A stretch of DNA of 64,000 nt from Viridibacterium sp047600765 (GCA_047600765.1 JASGKF010000002.1:1116001-1180000); one strand, 5' to 3'. Numbered from the stretch's first letter, positions 1 to 9,801 are shown. Notes: a model not told the origin generated them from the letters alone. Numbers and translations: made by a program.

Positions 1-61
1 AGCCGCACACAGTGCCGAAGTGCCGTAGTTTGTTGCAGCCTCCGTGCGCCGCGGACGCGGG

Positions 62-1897
62 TTACTTCTTGCGTGGCTTTGCGGGTGCGGATTTTTTCGC
101 CGCTGTTTTGGGTGGTGATTTCGGCGCGCGCTTCGTGGTTGGCTTTTTGTACGGGGCAGCCCCAGGTGCTGCATTGGGGGATGCTGGCGATGGGGCGGGC
201 ATCCCCATGCCTGCTTGGCCGATGTTGGCGTCCAGCCAGGTGGCGGTCTTTGTCGGGACGACCGTGCGGCCGGGATCGTCGAGGTCGTAGTACAGCGAGT
301 AGAGCTCGGCAAAGAATTCGAAATGAGACATGGCGGCGTAGCGCGATGGCATTTTCTTGATCAGCTCCAGCGTGCTTTCCTTGATCACCAGTAGTTCGGC
401 GTACCAGTAGTTGAGAAAGAACGCGAGGCCATTGGCGCGATGCCAGCCTTCGAATGAGTTGTACCAGTCGGCATGGCTGCCCTCCACCGCGAGGCGGGGA
501 CCGAAGTTGGGCCGGTTCCATGGGTGGCTGGCAGGGAAGGTCGGGCGGGTGCCTGGGTCCCAGCTACTGCCGTTGCCGAGCGCCTGTACCAGGGCGTTGG
601 AAATCTGTATGCGCTCTGTTGCGCTGACAGGGCCCCAGGCTGTCCAGCCGCCCATAAGGTTGATCCAGGCGTCGATGCCAGCTTGAGTACGTGCGAAACG
701 CTGCCAGCCGAATTCCGATTTAAGCCAGGGATCAATCAACGTGTCTTTGTTGGCGTGCACGGCGTGGCCGACTTCATGCCGCAGCACATCCTCGAAGCGC
801 TCCTGGTTGCCGAGTTCGTCGTTGCCGATCTGGATGACACCACTCCATTGGTACAGGCCGCCGCCTCCACCGATCAGGTCAATCTCTTTCAGGCGGGTGT
901 TGCCTTCGATGTTGTTGGCGGGGACGTTGCGTAGCAGGTTCCAGATGGTGTCGATGTCCGTCGTACTCTGGTTTGTGCCCCACTCATCATCGAGCGCGAT
1001 GCCGTAGCGAACCTCGAAGAGCAGGTCCTGGGCCTGGCTGTCTTTGAGGCGTTTGGCATAGTCAAACAGGGTCTGCAGGTCGGTCTTGGCGGCGGCAGAT
1101 AGCGCGCCAGCGCGCGGCAGCATCTCGCACATGGCTTTGAAGTCCTGCGACTTCAAGTTGACCGAGCCGCCGGCGGAGACTGTGGCCGCGTAGTTGCGCA
1201 GCGTGTCGAGAGCCGAGTAGCGGGTGGTCCAGCGGCGGAAGTTGACCCAGCGTCGGTCAGGCGCAAACAAGGGGGCCGCATGAGCGGATTTTCCCAGCCA
1301 GGTGTCGATGATCTTGGGTTGGCTGATGAAGTTGTTGGCGAGAAAGCTGGAGAGTTGAACCTCGTAGCTGCGAGGCTGGTTGTGGTGGTATGCGACAAAG
1401 CTGAGCTGGGTTGGCGAGGCTGCTGTGAGTACGAGTTGCAGTCGTGGCGTGTGCATGAGGAACGGGTGGTCTTGCAGCACGAGCAGTTTGAGCAATTCGA
1501 CGTGGCGGTCGTCGAGGTTGGCATCCTGCGCGACCAGTTTTTCACGCAGTTCATCCAGACCGTAGATGACACGAACCTGGGCGGGCGCTTTGCCGCCATT
1601 GATGAGTTCGCAGGCTTTGTCCTGACGGGACAGGCGTTGCCCGTCGCTGGTGTGATTGAGCCGTGCCCCGCGTGGCTGGACCAGGAAGACCGCGCCGCGG
1701 TCGGGGTCGGAGTAGTAGAAGGGGCGTTCGATGGTGAGCATCGTGCCGCAGGCCGGGCACTTCACCCGATGAAACTCACCATTCAGTATCGAAACCCGTA
1801 CGGCAGGATTGCGGCGGATATTAAGACTCCGCGCGGCGTCAGCAGTAAAAGCGTTGCCGCAGGAGCATTTGATTTGAACGGGATGGAAGACGGCCAT
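62..1897 (-). CDS. CpXC-domain protein with HExxH zincin-like domain
   Basis: The 611-aa protein opens with two C-x-C/C-x-x-C pairs at about residues 11-13 and 47-50, the pattern of a CpXC zinc-binding domain. A long middle region follows, without a match I recognise. At residues 374-381 there is HEVGHAVH, an HExxH metallopeptidase motif, and downstream FFAELYS (Glu531) could give the third zinc ligand. The last ~55 residues are a low-complexity Pro/Ala/Lys/Ser tail ending in a very basic stretch. No signal peptide is visible, so it is probably cytoplasmic unless exported by a specialised system. It stands alone, reading away from the DUF1697 group. Protease activity is inferred from the motif only; substrate unknown. 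Confidence 0.7.
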   Translation of the reverse strand: MAVFHPVQIKCSCGNAFTADAARSLNIRRNPAVRVSILNGEFHRVKCPACGTMLTIERPFYYSDPDRGAVFLVQPRGARLNHTSDGQRLSRQDKACELINGGKAPAQVRVIYGLDELREKLVAQDANLDDRHVELLKLLVLQDHPFLMHTPRLQLVLTAASPTQLSFVAYHHNQPRSYEVQLSSFLANNFISQPKIIDTWLGKSAHAAPLFAPDRRWVNFRRWTTRYSALDTLRNYAATVSAGGSVNLKSQDFKAMCEMLPRAGALSAAAKTDLQTLFDYAKRLKDSQAQDLLFEVRYGIALDDEWGTNQSTTDIDTIWNLLRNVPANNIEGNTRLKEIDLIGGGGGLYQWSGVIQIGNDELGNQERFEDVLRHEVGHAVHANKDTLIDPWLKSEFGWQRFARTQAGIDAWINLMGGWTAWGPVSATERIQISNALVQALGNGSSWDPGTRPTFPASHPWNRPNFGPRLAVEGSHADWYNSFEGWHRANGLAFFLNYWYAELLVIKESTLELIKKMPSRYAAMSHFEFFAELYSLYYDLDDPGRTVVPTKTATWLDANIGQAGMGMPAPSPASPNAAPGAAPYKKPTTKRAPKSPPKTAAKKSAPAKPRKK

Positions 1898-2116
1898 GGT
1901 TTCCTCGCCTGGTTCACCTCTGTTATGGGGGCTCGCCAGAGCGGTAGTTCTTCAAGGCGTTCGCTTGGCAGAGCTTTTTCTTTGAAATCTCAGCAAAGCT
2001 GCGCGCAAAAGCTTTCGCCGCAGAACTGCCCTGAAGTATGTAGATGCCTTGCGGGAGAGGTGTAATCGATTTGTCATGATCGGTGCGGGCCCGAACCAAC
2101 AGGGGTGCTTCGTCGG

Positions 2117-2632
2117 CTACGCCGCGGCGCATTTGGCAACCGTATCGACCGTCCGCGTGGTGACGTCGGTGCCGAACGCGCGTTCGATGAGGCGCATGAA
2201 GACGGGGTCGTTGCCGTTGGGGATGTAGGCAGAGAAGGCTTCGCGGCCTGCGAGCAGGAAGAGTGATGCGTAGTCCTGCGCGAGGGGCAGGCTGACGCGG
2301 GGCTCGCGGGCTTCGCGCAGGAAGCTGATGACGCGCTTGGCTTCGGCGGGGATGCCGTGTGCGCGGTAGTGATCGGCTGCGAGCAGTTGCCTGAGGGATT
2401 CGGTCAACCTGACGATGGTGTAGAACGTGCGCCCCAGTTCGCGTGACATGGTGTCTTCGGCGCGCTGTTCGATGTCGCGTTCAGTGGCAAGGTCGGAATC
2501 GAAGACGACGTTGCCGCTGGAGAGCAGGGTGCGCACGTTGCTGAAGCCGGCGGTTTCGAACGCGGCCTTGAGGGCGGGCATTTTCGCGTTCATGGGGCTG
2601 ACGCCGCGGAGGAAGGCTACGTAGCGGGGCAT
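2117..2632 (-). CDS. DUF1697 family protein
   Basis: This 171-aa protein starts MPRYVAFLRG and has the family hallmarks: an N-terminal 'AFLRGVNP-like' strand (here GVSPMNAKM), LKAAFETAGF and LLSSGNVVFDS. The family is uncharacterised and its function is unknown. The open frame runs far upstream, but only the part from 2632 matches the family, and translation from this ATG gives the usual length. It lies 22 bp downstream of a small membrane-protein gene on the same strand, so the two may be cotranscribed. Confidence 0.8.
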   Translation of the reverse strand: MPRYVAFLRGVSPMNAKMPALKAAFETAGFSNVRTLLSSGNVVFDSDLATERDIEQRAEDTMSRELGRTFYTIVRLTESLRQLLAADHYRAHGIPAEAKRVISFLREAREPRVSLPLAQDYASLFLLAGREAFSAYIPNGNDPVFMRLIERAFGTDVTTRTVDTVAKCAAA

Positions 2633-2654
2633 GGTGTGTTCTCCGTTGCCGGGA

Positions 2655-3032
2655 TTACTGCTGTGCCCAGAGAAGCGTCCAGCCCAGCGCGAGGATGGCG
2701 GAGGGGAGGACACCGGCAATGAAGCGCGAGGATTTGGTGATCTTGATGCGAACGAAGAGCAGCGCTGTACCGAGTGCTGCACCGAATGCAGCACAGGCGG
2801 CATAGGGGATGAGGGTGGTGAGCCACATGCCTTGAAAGGCGAGCGCGGCACCCATGTCACCTCTCCAGGCGCCGAAGGCATTGAATGCGTAGAAGAGCAG
2901 GAAGGGCGTGACGGCGCCGAGCACGACGACGAGCCACCTCCGCGCGCGGGGCCACAGGGCCAGCAGGCCCAGCAGGATGGGGAGGCCGAGTTCGAAGGCG
3001 ATGGTGAGGTAGAGCGAGGTGTTGTCTTCCAT
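2655..3032 (-). CDS. Small integral membrane protein
   Basis: A 125-aa hydrophobic protein with about four predicted transmembrane segments, near residues 10-25, 33-52, 66-88 and 103-122, and short charged loops containing Arg/Lys. I do not recognise the family. It sits between another membrane-protein gene and the DUF1697 gene, all on the minus strand with gaps of 22-37 bp, which suggests a three-gene transcript. Nothing in the sequence points to a substrate. Confidence 0.65.
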   Translation of the reverse strand: MEDNTSLYLTIAFELGLPILLGLLALWPRARRWLVVVLGAVTPFLLFYAFNAFGAWRGDMGAALAFQGMWLTTLIPYAACAAFGAALGTALLFVRIKITKSSRFIAGVLPSAILALGWTLLWAQQ

Positions 3033-3069
3033 GTGGCGTGTTGTGAGTGGTTGGAGGGGGCGGTGCGTG

Positions 3070-3690
3070 TCAGCGGGCTGAGGCCCTTGCGGCGAGCCGC
3101 TTGCGTTGGGTGTCGGTGTTCTCGGTCTTGTTGCGCATCAGCCTGACGACCATGACGGCGGCAATGATGCCGGCTGCGGCGATGAGGATGGCGGGAAAGG
3201 GCCAGCCATGGCCGATGCACCAGCCGGTGAGGGCTGCGGTGGCGATGAGCACGAGCAGCACGACCGGTGCGAGGTAGAAGCCGACGGTGCGGAAGAGGAC
3301 GCCGTGCCCTTCCTGCGTCTTCATCATGTTGTTGCGGAAGGGCGGCAGCCAGGGGTAGCGCTTTTCGAGCGCGAGGCCTTCGATGAAGCAGGCGTCTAGC
3401 AGGCGGTGGTAGACCAGCAGGTCGAGCACCCACAGCAGGGCGATGCCGCAGCTGCCGGCAATGGCGATGGCGGCGATGAGCAGTTCGCGGGGGAGGGGGA
3501 TTTCGAGCGAGTGCGAGAGGCCGAAGCTGATGCCGCCGAAGGTGGCGAGCAGCCAGCCGGAGGCCATGTTGCGGTAGCTGTTCTGCAGGCTGTTGAAGTG
3601 GCGCTCCTGCGTGCTGAGTTCCTGCGCGACTTTCCAGACGCGTTCGAAGGTTTCCTTCTCAACGGATTCGATGCTGTCTTTGTCCTGCAT
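3070..3690 (-). CDS. Hypothetical four-TM membrane protein
   Basis: A 206-aa protein with an acidic N-terminal soluble part (residues 1-40, MQDKDSIESVEKETFER), then two membrane segments at about 43-62 and 69-92, a cytoplasmic loop, and two more at about 134-156 and 162-182. The C-terminus is basic (QRKRLAARASAR). I do not recognise the family. It is the first gene of the short minus-strand group that continues with the small membrane protein and DUF1697. Confidence 0.65.
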   Translation of the reverse strand: MQDKDSIESVEKETFERVWKVAQELSTQERHFNSLQNSYRNMASGWLLATFGGISFGLSHSLEIPLPRELLIAAIAIAGSCGIALLWVLDLLVYHRLLDACFIEGLALEKRYPWLPPFRNNMMKTQEGHGVLFRTVGFYLAPVVLLVLIATAALTGWCIGHGWPFPAILIAAAGIIAAVMVVRLMRNKTENTDTQRKRLAARASAR

Positions 3691-3745
3691 GAGAGCTCCC
3701 GGCGGCGCTGACAGATGTGCCGGGGATTATGCATGAGGTGGCGCA

Positions 3746-3839
3746 GGGTGGATAAGCAGAGCGCATCCACCATCGATGGGGCGACCGACGGGCAAGGCTT
3801 GAGGTGTGGTACGCGTGGATGCGCTGCGCTTATCCACCC
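3746..3839. repeat. Palindromic intergenic repeat, family A, copy 1
   Basis: Two 25-bp inverted arms (3746-3770 and 3815-3839) start GGGTGGATAAGC and differ at one position; the loop between them is 44 bp. The same arms occur at 30932-31003, so this is a dispersed repeat. It lies between a membrane-protein gene and the 3' end of the DUF2126 gene. It could act as a transcription-end or mRNA-stabilising structure. Confidence 0.8.
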
Positions 3840-3909
3840 TACGAAGGACGCGCGGGGCAAGACCGTTGCCGGTCTTGCCCCGCGTGAGGTGCTGCGAGCG
3901 GCGTGTGCG

Positions 3910-6900
3910 TCAGCCGCGCCGCAGGTCCAGCGTGAAGGGGAAGTTGGGGTTGAGTTCTTCCTTGCGCGCTTCGATCTTGCCGGGCGTGTGGCCCATGCGG
4001 GCGTAGCGCGCGAGGCGGCGGCCTTCGGCTTCGTAGGCGTTGATGGGGTAGGTCTCGAAGTTGCGGCCACCGGGGTGGGCGACGTAGTAGGTCGCGCCGC
4101 CCATGGACTTGTTCATCCAGGTGTCGACGAGGTCGAAGACCAGCGGGTTGTGCGAGGGAATCGTCGGGTGCAGTGCACTCGGTGGTGCCCAGGCCTTGTA
4201 GCGCACACCGGCGACGGACTCGCCAACGTTGCCGGTGGCAGCCAGCGGCACGGGGCGGCCGTTGCAGGTGAGCACATAACGATTCGAAGCGAGGCCCTGC
4301 GCATGCACTTGCAGGCGTTCGACCGAGGAGTCAACATAGCGCACGGTGCCGCCGATGGCGCCTTCTTCACCCATGACGTGCCAGGGCTCGAGTGCGTAGC
4401 GCAGCTCGAACTCGGCGCCGCGCGAGGCGAACTCGCCGATCTTGGGGAAGCGGAACTCCATGTGCGGGGCGAACCAGTCGGTCTTGAGCGGGTAGCCGAA
4501 ATCGTTCATCTCGGTCATGACGTCGGCCAGATCCTGCTGCACGAAGTAGGGCAGCATGAAGCGGTCGTGCAGCTCGGTGCTCCAGCGCGTGAGCTTGTCG
4601 GGCGCGTAGGGCTGTTGCCAGAAGCGCGAGATGAGCGAGCGCAGCAGCAGCTGCTGCGTGAGACTCATCTGCGCGTGCGGGGGCATTTCGAAGGCGCGCA
4701 GTTCGAGCAGGCCGAGGCGGCCGGTGGAACCGTCGGGGCTGAACAGTTTGTCGATGCAGAACTCGCTGCGGTGGGTGTTGCCACTGGAGTCGATGAGCAG
4801 GTTGCGCAGGATGCGGTCGATCAACCAGGGCGGCGTGTAGCCACCGGGCTCGGGGATCTGGCGCATGGCGATTTCCATCTCGTAAACGGAGTCGTTGCGC
4901 GCTTCGTCGATGCGCGGTGCCTGCGAGGTGGGGCCGATGAACATGCCCGAGAACAGGTACGACAATGACGGATGGTTGTGCCAGTAGGAGATGAGGCTCT
5001 TGAGCAGGTCGGGGCGGCGCAGGAAGGGTGAGTCCTGCGGCGTCTCACCACCGAGCACGAAGTGGTTGCCACCGCCGGTGCCGGTGTGGCGGCCATCGAG
5101 CATGAACTTCTCGGTGGTGAGGCGTGACTGGTGCGCCTGTTCGTAGAGGTGAGTGGTGCGTTCGACCATGTCGCCCCAGGTGGCGGCCGGGTGCACGTTG
5201 ACTTCGAGTACGCCGGGGTCGGGCGTGATGCGGAAGCTTTGCAGGCGCGGGTCGCGCGGCGGCTCGTAGCCTTCGAGGATGACCGGCACGCCGAGCTTGG
5301 CGGAGACGGCCTCGATGGCGGTGGTGACTTCGAGGTAATCCTCCAGCGCCGACACTGGCGGCATGAAGAGGTACAGGCGGCCGTCACGCGGTTCGGCGCA
5401 CATGGCGGTGCGCGTGATCCAGCCGGCGGATTGGCCGAAAGCGGGCACGCTGTTCTTGTCGAGCATCTCCTTGATGTGCGGCGGTGTTTCGCGTTTCTTG
5501 GGCTTGTCGAGGCCCGCAAGCAGCGCGTCACGCTCGGCCTGCGTCACACCCGGCGTCTGGAACAGGCGGCGGATGGCGTCGTAGGCGGGCAGGGGCGGGA
5601 AGGCTGCGCTCTGGTCGATGTCGTACTGCCAGGGGTAGTCGCCCTTGCTGACCCAGGGTTGCGAGTCGAGCGGCAGGCGGTAGCCCACGGGCGAGTCGCC
5701 GGGCACGAGGTAGCAGCGCTCACTGCGCAGGAACCACGGGCCGGTTTGCCAGCGATTGGCGCCGCTGTAGTCGCGTGCAATCGGCAGTACGCAGCCGACC
5801 ACCTTGTCGAGGCCCTGATGGAAGACTTTGCGCATGCGGTCGCGCTCCAGCTCGTCGCTGAGGCGCGCGTCGAACGGGTCGACGTTGATCGGCAGCTTGC
5901 GTTCCTTCCACAGGTAGTACCAGACGTCTTCATACGCGGGGAACACGTACTTGGGGTCCATGCCCAGTGCTTCGGCCAGCTCGGCGAGGAAGGTCGCAGC
6001 CGTCTCTTCGTCGGCGCCGTAGTTTTTGTGCTCGTCGGCGTAGAGGCCGACGTCGTTCCAGATCGGCTGGCCGTCCTTGCGCCAGAAGCAGCTGAGCGAC
6101 CAGCGCGGCAGTTGCTCGCCCGGATACCACTTGCCCTGGCCGAAGTGCAGCAGGCCCTGTGGTGCGTACTTCTCTTTCATGCGGTAGAGCAGATCGGCGC
6201 CTAGCAGGCGCTTCTTCGGACCCATGGCTTCGGTGTTCCACTCGGCGCCATCGCGGTCGTCGAGCGAGACAAAGGTGGGCTCGCCACCCATGGTGAGGCG
6301 CACGTCATTGGCATGCAGATGCTTGTCGATGAGGTGGCCCAGCTCTTCGATGCTTGCCCACTGTGCTTCGGTGTAGGGCTTGGTGACGCGCGGGGCTTCC
6401 CACACGCGTTCGACCTTCATGATGTGTTCGAACTCGCATTCGGCTTCATCGGCGTAACCGAACACGGGCGCAGCAGATGAGGGCTCGGGCGTGCAGGCCA
6501 GCGGGATGTGGCCTTCGCCCGCGAACAGGCCGGAGGTGGGGTCGAGGCCGATCCAGCCCGCGCCGGGCAGGAAGACTTCGCACCAGGCGTGCAGGTCGGT
6601 GAAGTCGGCCTCGGGGCCGCTGGGGCCGTCGAGCGATTTCACGTCAGCGGTGAGCTGGATCAGGTAACCGGAGACGAAGCGCGCGGCGAGGCCTAGGTGG
6701 CGCAGCAGCTGCACCAGCAGCCAGCCGGAGTCACGGCAGGATCCGGTGCCCTTGACCAGCGTTTCCTCGGGCGTCTGCACGCCGGGTTCCATGCGGATGG
6801 TGTAGCCGACGGCTTGCTGCACCTTCTGGTTGATGGCGACGAGGAAGTCGACGCTGGGGGTGGGGTCGAGGCTGACGCTGTTGAGCAGGTCGTTGAACTT

Positions 6901-7275
6901 GGGCGTGCCCGGAATCTTGACGAGGTAGGGTGCGAGATCCTTGGCGACCTCGGGCTCGTAGTTGAACGGGAATTTCTCGGCCGAGGGCTCTAGGAAGAAG
7001 TCGAAGGGGTTGATGACCGACAGCTCGGCAACGAGGTCGATCTCGACCTTGAACTCGCGGGTCTTCTCCGGGAAGACCAGGCGCGCGAGGTAGTTGCTCT
7101 GCGGGTCCTGCTGCCAGTTGATGAAGTGTTCGTCAGGGGTGATGCGCTGTGAGTACGCCAGGATGGGCGTGCGGCAATGCGGGGCCGGACGCAGGCGGAC
7201 GATTTGCGGGGAGAGACCGACGAGGCGGTCGTAGCGGTAGTGGGTAACGTGGGTAAGCTTGACGTGGATCGACAC
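3910..7275 (-). CDS. Transglutaminase-like / DUF2126 protein
   Basis: At 1121 aa this has the usual length of proteins that join a transglutaminase-like cysteine domain to DUF2126. The N-terminal region (1-90) is the beta domain that precedes bacterial transglutaminase cores. The core shows GTGSCRDSGW with Cys180, DLHAWCEVF with His229 and LDPTSGL with Asp245, a complete Cys-His-Asp triad. Residues ~300-1100 are the DUF2126 part, with long conserved blocks such as RLTMGGEPTF. No signal peptide is seen. The biological substrate is not established; homologues are sometimes next to alpha-E/circularly permuted ATP-grasp genes, but none is here. It is flanked by repeat-bearing gaps and appears monocistronic. 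Confidence 0.9.
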   Translation of the reverse strand: MSIHVKLTHVTHYRYDRLVGLSPQIVRLRPAPHCRTPILAYSQRITPDEHFINWQQDPQSNYLARLVFPEKTREFKVEIDLVAELSVINPFDFFLEPSAEKFPFNYEPEVAKDLAPYLVKIPGTPKFNDLLNSVSLDPTPSVDFLVAINQKVQQAVGYTIRMEPGVQTPEETLVKGTGSCRDSGWLLVQLLRHLGLAARFVSGYLIQLTADVKSLDGPSGPEADFTDLHAWCEVFLPGAGWIGLDPTSGLFAGEGHIPLACTPEPSSAAPVFGYADEAECEFEHIMKVERVWEAPRVTKPYTEAQWASIEELGHLIDKHLHANDVRLTMGGEPTFVSLDDRDGAEWNTEAMGPKKRLLGADLLYRMKEKYAPQGLLHFGQGKWYPGEQLPRWSLSCFWRKDGQPIWNDVGLYADEHKNYGADEETAATFLAELAEALGMDPKYVFPAYEDVWYYLWKERKLPINVDPFDARLSDELERDRMRKVFHQGLDKVVGCVLPIARDYSGANRWQTGPWFLRSERCYLVPGDSPVGYRLPLDSQPWVSKGDYPWQYDIDQSAAFPPLPAYDAIRRLFQTPGVTQAERDALLAGLDKPKKRETPPHIKEMLDKNSVPAFGQSAGWITRTAMCAEPRDGRLYLFMPPVSALEDYLEVTTAIEAVSAKLGVPVILEGYEPPRDPRLQSFRITPDPGVLEVNVHPAATWGDMVERTTHLYEQAHQSRLTTEKFMLDGRHTGTGGGNHFVLGGETPQDSPFLRRPDLLKSLISYWHNHPSLSYLFSGMFIGPTSQAPRIDEARNDSVYEMEIAMRQIPEPGGYTPPWLIDRILRNLLIDSSGNTHRSEFCIDKLFSPDGSTGRLGLLELRAFEMPPHAQMSLTQQLLLRSLISRFWQQPYAPDKLTRWSTELHDRFMLPYFVQQDLADVMTEMNDFGYPLKTDWFAPHMEFRFPKIGEFASRGAEFELRYALEPWHVMGEEGAIGGTVRYVDSSVERLQVHAQGLASNRYVLTCNGRPVPLAATGNVGESVAGVRYKAWAPPSALHPTIPSHNPLVFDLVDTWMNKSMGGATYYVAHPGGRNFETYPINAYEAEGRRLARYARMGHTPGKIEARKEELNPNFPFTLDLRRG

Positions 7276-7507
7276 GAAGGACTCCGCTCAGTTCGTTCAA
7301 GTACAAGGAATGCGCCAGTTCCTGTAAGCAAGATGTGTGCAGCGCACAACAATATAGCGGAACCCTGCCGACAGGCACCGCCTTGGGTCGTGTCGCCGGG
7401 GCAGCAGGCACCGGAACAGGGCCTGCTGGCAGTGGTGCGACGCCGGGTAGATTGTCTGCGCGGCTGCGTTACCGCGGTTTGACAGGGGTGGGGTCAGGCT
7501 CAAGCGC

Positions 7508-7589
7508 GTCATTCCCGCGCAGGCGGGAATCCCGCGCCATTCGGGGAGGGCGGGCAAAGTCACCGGGTTCCCGCCTGCGCGGGAGCGAC
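7508..7589. repeat. Palindromic intergenic repeat in a 338-bp gap
   Basis: The gap 7276-7613 holds no plausible gene. It contains two inverted arms, 7508-7532 and 7565-7589, sharing the core TCCCGCGCAGGCGGGAA, separated by about 32 bp. Such 'attcccgcGCAGGCGGGAAtc' elements are common dispersed repeats in proteobacterial intergenic DNA. Position downstream of the HD gene suggests a transcript-end structure. Confidence 0.75.
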
Positions 7590-7613
7590 GACGTCCAGGC
7601 GCTGGGTGCCGGC

Positions 7614-8867
7614 TCAGGAATGCTCGGAAGCCACCCCGAACAGCTCGCCGCAAACGGCTGCTGCTTTGGCAACAGCCGCTGCGGGGACGAAGACGTAGAA
7701 GCGCCACAGGCCGGCGTAGCGGGCCTGCAGGGCGCGGATCTCGGTGTGGGCGTCGTCGTCGGGGTCGTCGAGGTGGGCCAGGCCGCGGCTGTTCTCGATG
7801 GGCACGGCGGCTTCCTTCATCACCGTGAGGGCGGGGCAGTAGAGCACCACGTCTTCGAAGGGCAGACCGAGGGCTTCGGCGATCTGGCGCTCGGTCTGCG
7901 CGCGCAGCTTGCGGTCGTGGTGGTAGCGGCTGACCCACTCGCTGCGCTGGGCGTCGGCCACGCTGCGACCGGAGACGACATAGCCGCGCTTGAGCAGCTG
8001 ACGTGACTGCACGCGGTTGGCGAGCGCTGCCGCGCCCGGCACCGGGCTGTGGATCAGGCGGTCGATCAAGGTCCAGTCGTTGAGGGCGAGCAGGTCGCCC
8101 TCGGCAATGGCGTTGTGGTCGAGCGCGAGTTCGACGGCCTTGGAGATCATCGCGCCGGCGACGACCTTGGTGTGGTGGTAATAGACGCGTTCGGTGAGGA
8201 AGTAGCGCAGACGTAGTACGCGCAGGATCTCGGAGCGGGCGTCGGGGCGGTCCATGCCGTGCTTGACGAGGCGCACGACGAGACGGTCGTCATGCAGGGC
8301 GAAGGCGCGGAAGATGCGGTCGTCGTAGTCGTGCGAGAGGCCGGCGAAGAAGCTGTCGCGGCGCAGGTAGTCGAGCAGGTCGGCGTCGATGGCGCCGGAC
8401 ACCATGTCCTGCATCCAGCGCGGCGAAGTGAGTGGCGCGGCGCCGAGCAGGCCGGCCACCGTTTCGTGCAGGCCCATGCGCGTCAGGGCCTCGCCGAGCT
8501 CGCCCGCCATCAGCTGTGCGAGCCGCGTGCCCTTGTCGTGGCGCGGGAACAGGCGGCGCTCGTCTTCCAGCGTGTGGCCGTAGGGCACGTGGGTGACGTC
8601 GTGCAGCAGGGCGGCGGCGCCGATGGCGGCTTCCTGCGCCATCGAGACGGCACAGCCGGCGCGGCGCAGGCCTTCGATGAGGCGATGCGACAGCGCGCAG
8701 ACGCCGATGGAGTGATCGAAGCGCGTATGCAGCGCACCGGGATAGACGAGGTGCGCCGTGCCCAGCTGCTTGACGCCGCGCAGGCGCTGCATGACGGGCA
8801 GGTCTATCAGCTGCGTTTCGAGCGGGCTCAGTTCGATGTCGCCGTGGATGGGGTCGCGCAGGAGCAT
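7614..8867 (-). CDS. HD-domain phosphohydrolase
   Basis: A 417-aa protein of the HD superfamily related to dNTPase/SAMHD1-like enzymes. The metal site is visible: HTRFDHSIG (His52) and LLHDVTHVPYGH (His89, Asp90, His98), followed by a further conserved Asp-rich segment DADLLDYLRRD. These enzymes hydrolyse nucleotides or related phosphates; the substrate here is not known. The open frame extends upstream, but MLLRDPIHGDIELS is the typical family start and lies 19 bp after the metR stop. The gene is therefore probably cotranscribed with metR. Confidence 0.85.
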   Translation of the reverse strand: MLLRDPIHGDIELSPLETQLIDLPVMQRLRGVKQLGTAHLVYPGALHTRFDHSIGVCALSHRLIEGLRRAGCAVSMAQEAAIGAAALLHDVTHVPYGHTLEDERRLFPRHDKGTRLAQLMAGELGEALTRMGLHETVAGLLGAAPLTSPRWMQDMVSGAIDADLLDYLRRDSFFAGLSHDYDDRIFRAFALHDDRLVVRLVKHGMDRPDARSEILRVLRLRYFLTERVYYHHTKVVAGAMISKAVELALDHNAIAEGDLLALNDWTLIDRLIHSPVPGAAALANRVQSRQLLKRGYVVSGRSVADAQRSEWVSRYHHDRKLRAQTERQIAEALGLPFEDVVLYCPALTVMKEAAVPIENSRGLAHLDDPDDDAHTEIRALQARYAGLWRFYVFVPAAAVAKAAAVCGELFGVASEHS

Positions 8868-8886
8868 GGGGTTCTCTGGAGTGGGT

Positions 8887-9786
8887 TCAGGCAGCGACGC
8901 GGGACTCTTTGGCCAGCGCGACGAAGGCACGAATGTAGTCGATGTCGGCGTCCGCTTCGCGATAGCCGAGGAAGATCTGCTTGGCCACGCCCTGCTTGCC
9001 GAGACGTATCGGGGTGACGTCCAGCTTGGCCGCGTATTCCTCCACCAGCCAGCGTGGCAGGGCCGCCACGCCACGGCCGCTGGCGACCATCTGCAACATG
9101 ATGTCGGTGGTCTCGATGGGCTTTTGGCGCTGCGGGGCAATGCCGGCCGGCGTGAGGAACTGGGTGTAGATGTCGAGCCGGTCAGTGGGGACGGGATAGG
9201 TGATCAGCGTCTCGCCAGCGAGCTGTTTGGGCTGCACGTAAGTGGCCGTGCGCAGCGGGTGTTGCGGGCCGACGACCAGCACCTGTTCGTAGTCGAAGAC
9301 GGGTTCGAAGCTGAGGCCGTTCTTGTAGAGCGGATCGGGCGTGACGAGCATGTCGATCTCGTAGCCGAACAGCGCGCCGATGCCGCCGAACTGGAATTTC
9401 TGCTTCACGTCCACATCCACCGCCGGCCAGGCGGCGAGGTAGGGCGAGACGATCTTGAGCAGCCACTGGTAGCAGGGGTGGCATTCCATGCCGACGCGCA
9501 GCGCGCCGCGCTCGCCGCGTGCGAACTGGCGCAGGCGCTCTTCGGCATGGCCGAGCTGCGGCACCAGGCGGTTGGCCACCGCGAGCAGGTATTCGCCGGC
9601 CTGCGTGGGGCGCAGGCTGCGGCCTTCGCGGTGCCAGATGGCAATGCCCAGCTGGTCTTCCAGCTTGCGCATGGAGTGGCTCAGCGCGGACTGCGTGAGG
9701 TGCAGCGTGTCGGCCGCAGCCGTCAGCGAACCATGCTGGTTGACGGCGCGGATGATGGCGAGGTGCATGCGTTCGAGGATGGCCAT
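8887..9786 (-). CDS. metR: LysR-type regulator MetR
   Basis: A 299-aa LysR-family regulator. The N-terminal winged helix-turn-helix covers residues ~1-60 (LTAAADTLHLTQSALSHSM), followed by the effector domain with RVGMECHPCYQWL, which matches the MetR-specific 'ECHxCxxWL' block. MetR activates metE and uses homocysteine as coactivator. It is divergent from metE with a 112-bp gap containing a perfect MetR box, the classical arrangement. A longer open frame starts at 9846, but that would place the MetR box inside the coding region; the start at 9786 gives the normal length. Confidence 0.92.
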   Translation of the reverse strand: MAILERMHLAIIRAVNQHGSLTAAADTLHLTQSALSHSMRKLEDQLGIAIWHREGRSLRPTQAGEYLLAVANRLVPQLGHAEERLRQFARGERGALRVGMECHPCYQWLLKIVSPYLAAWPAVDVDVKQKFQFGGIGALFGYEIDMLVTPDPLYKNGLSFEPVFDYEQVLVVGPQHPLRTATYVQPKQLAGETLITYPVPTDRLDIYTQFLTPAGIAPQRQKPIETTDIMLQMVASGRGVAALPRWLVEEYAAKLDVTPIRLGKQGVAKQIFLGYREADADIDYIRAFVALAKESRVAA

Positions 9787-9801
9787 GCGGGAATTCAGTC
9801 G

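Noticed and set aside
3715..4968. 417-aa open frame opposite the DUF2126 gene
   Set aside because: Antisense to conserved DUF2126 sequence and starts within a palindromic repeat.
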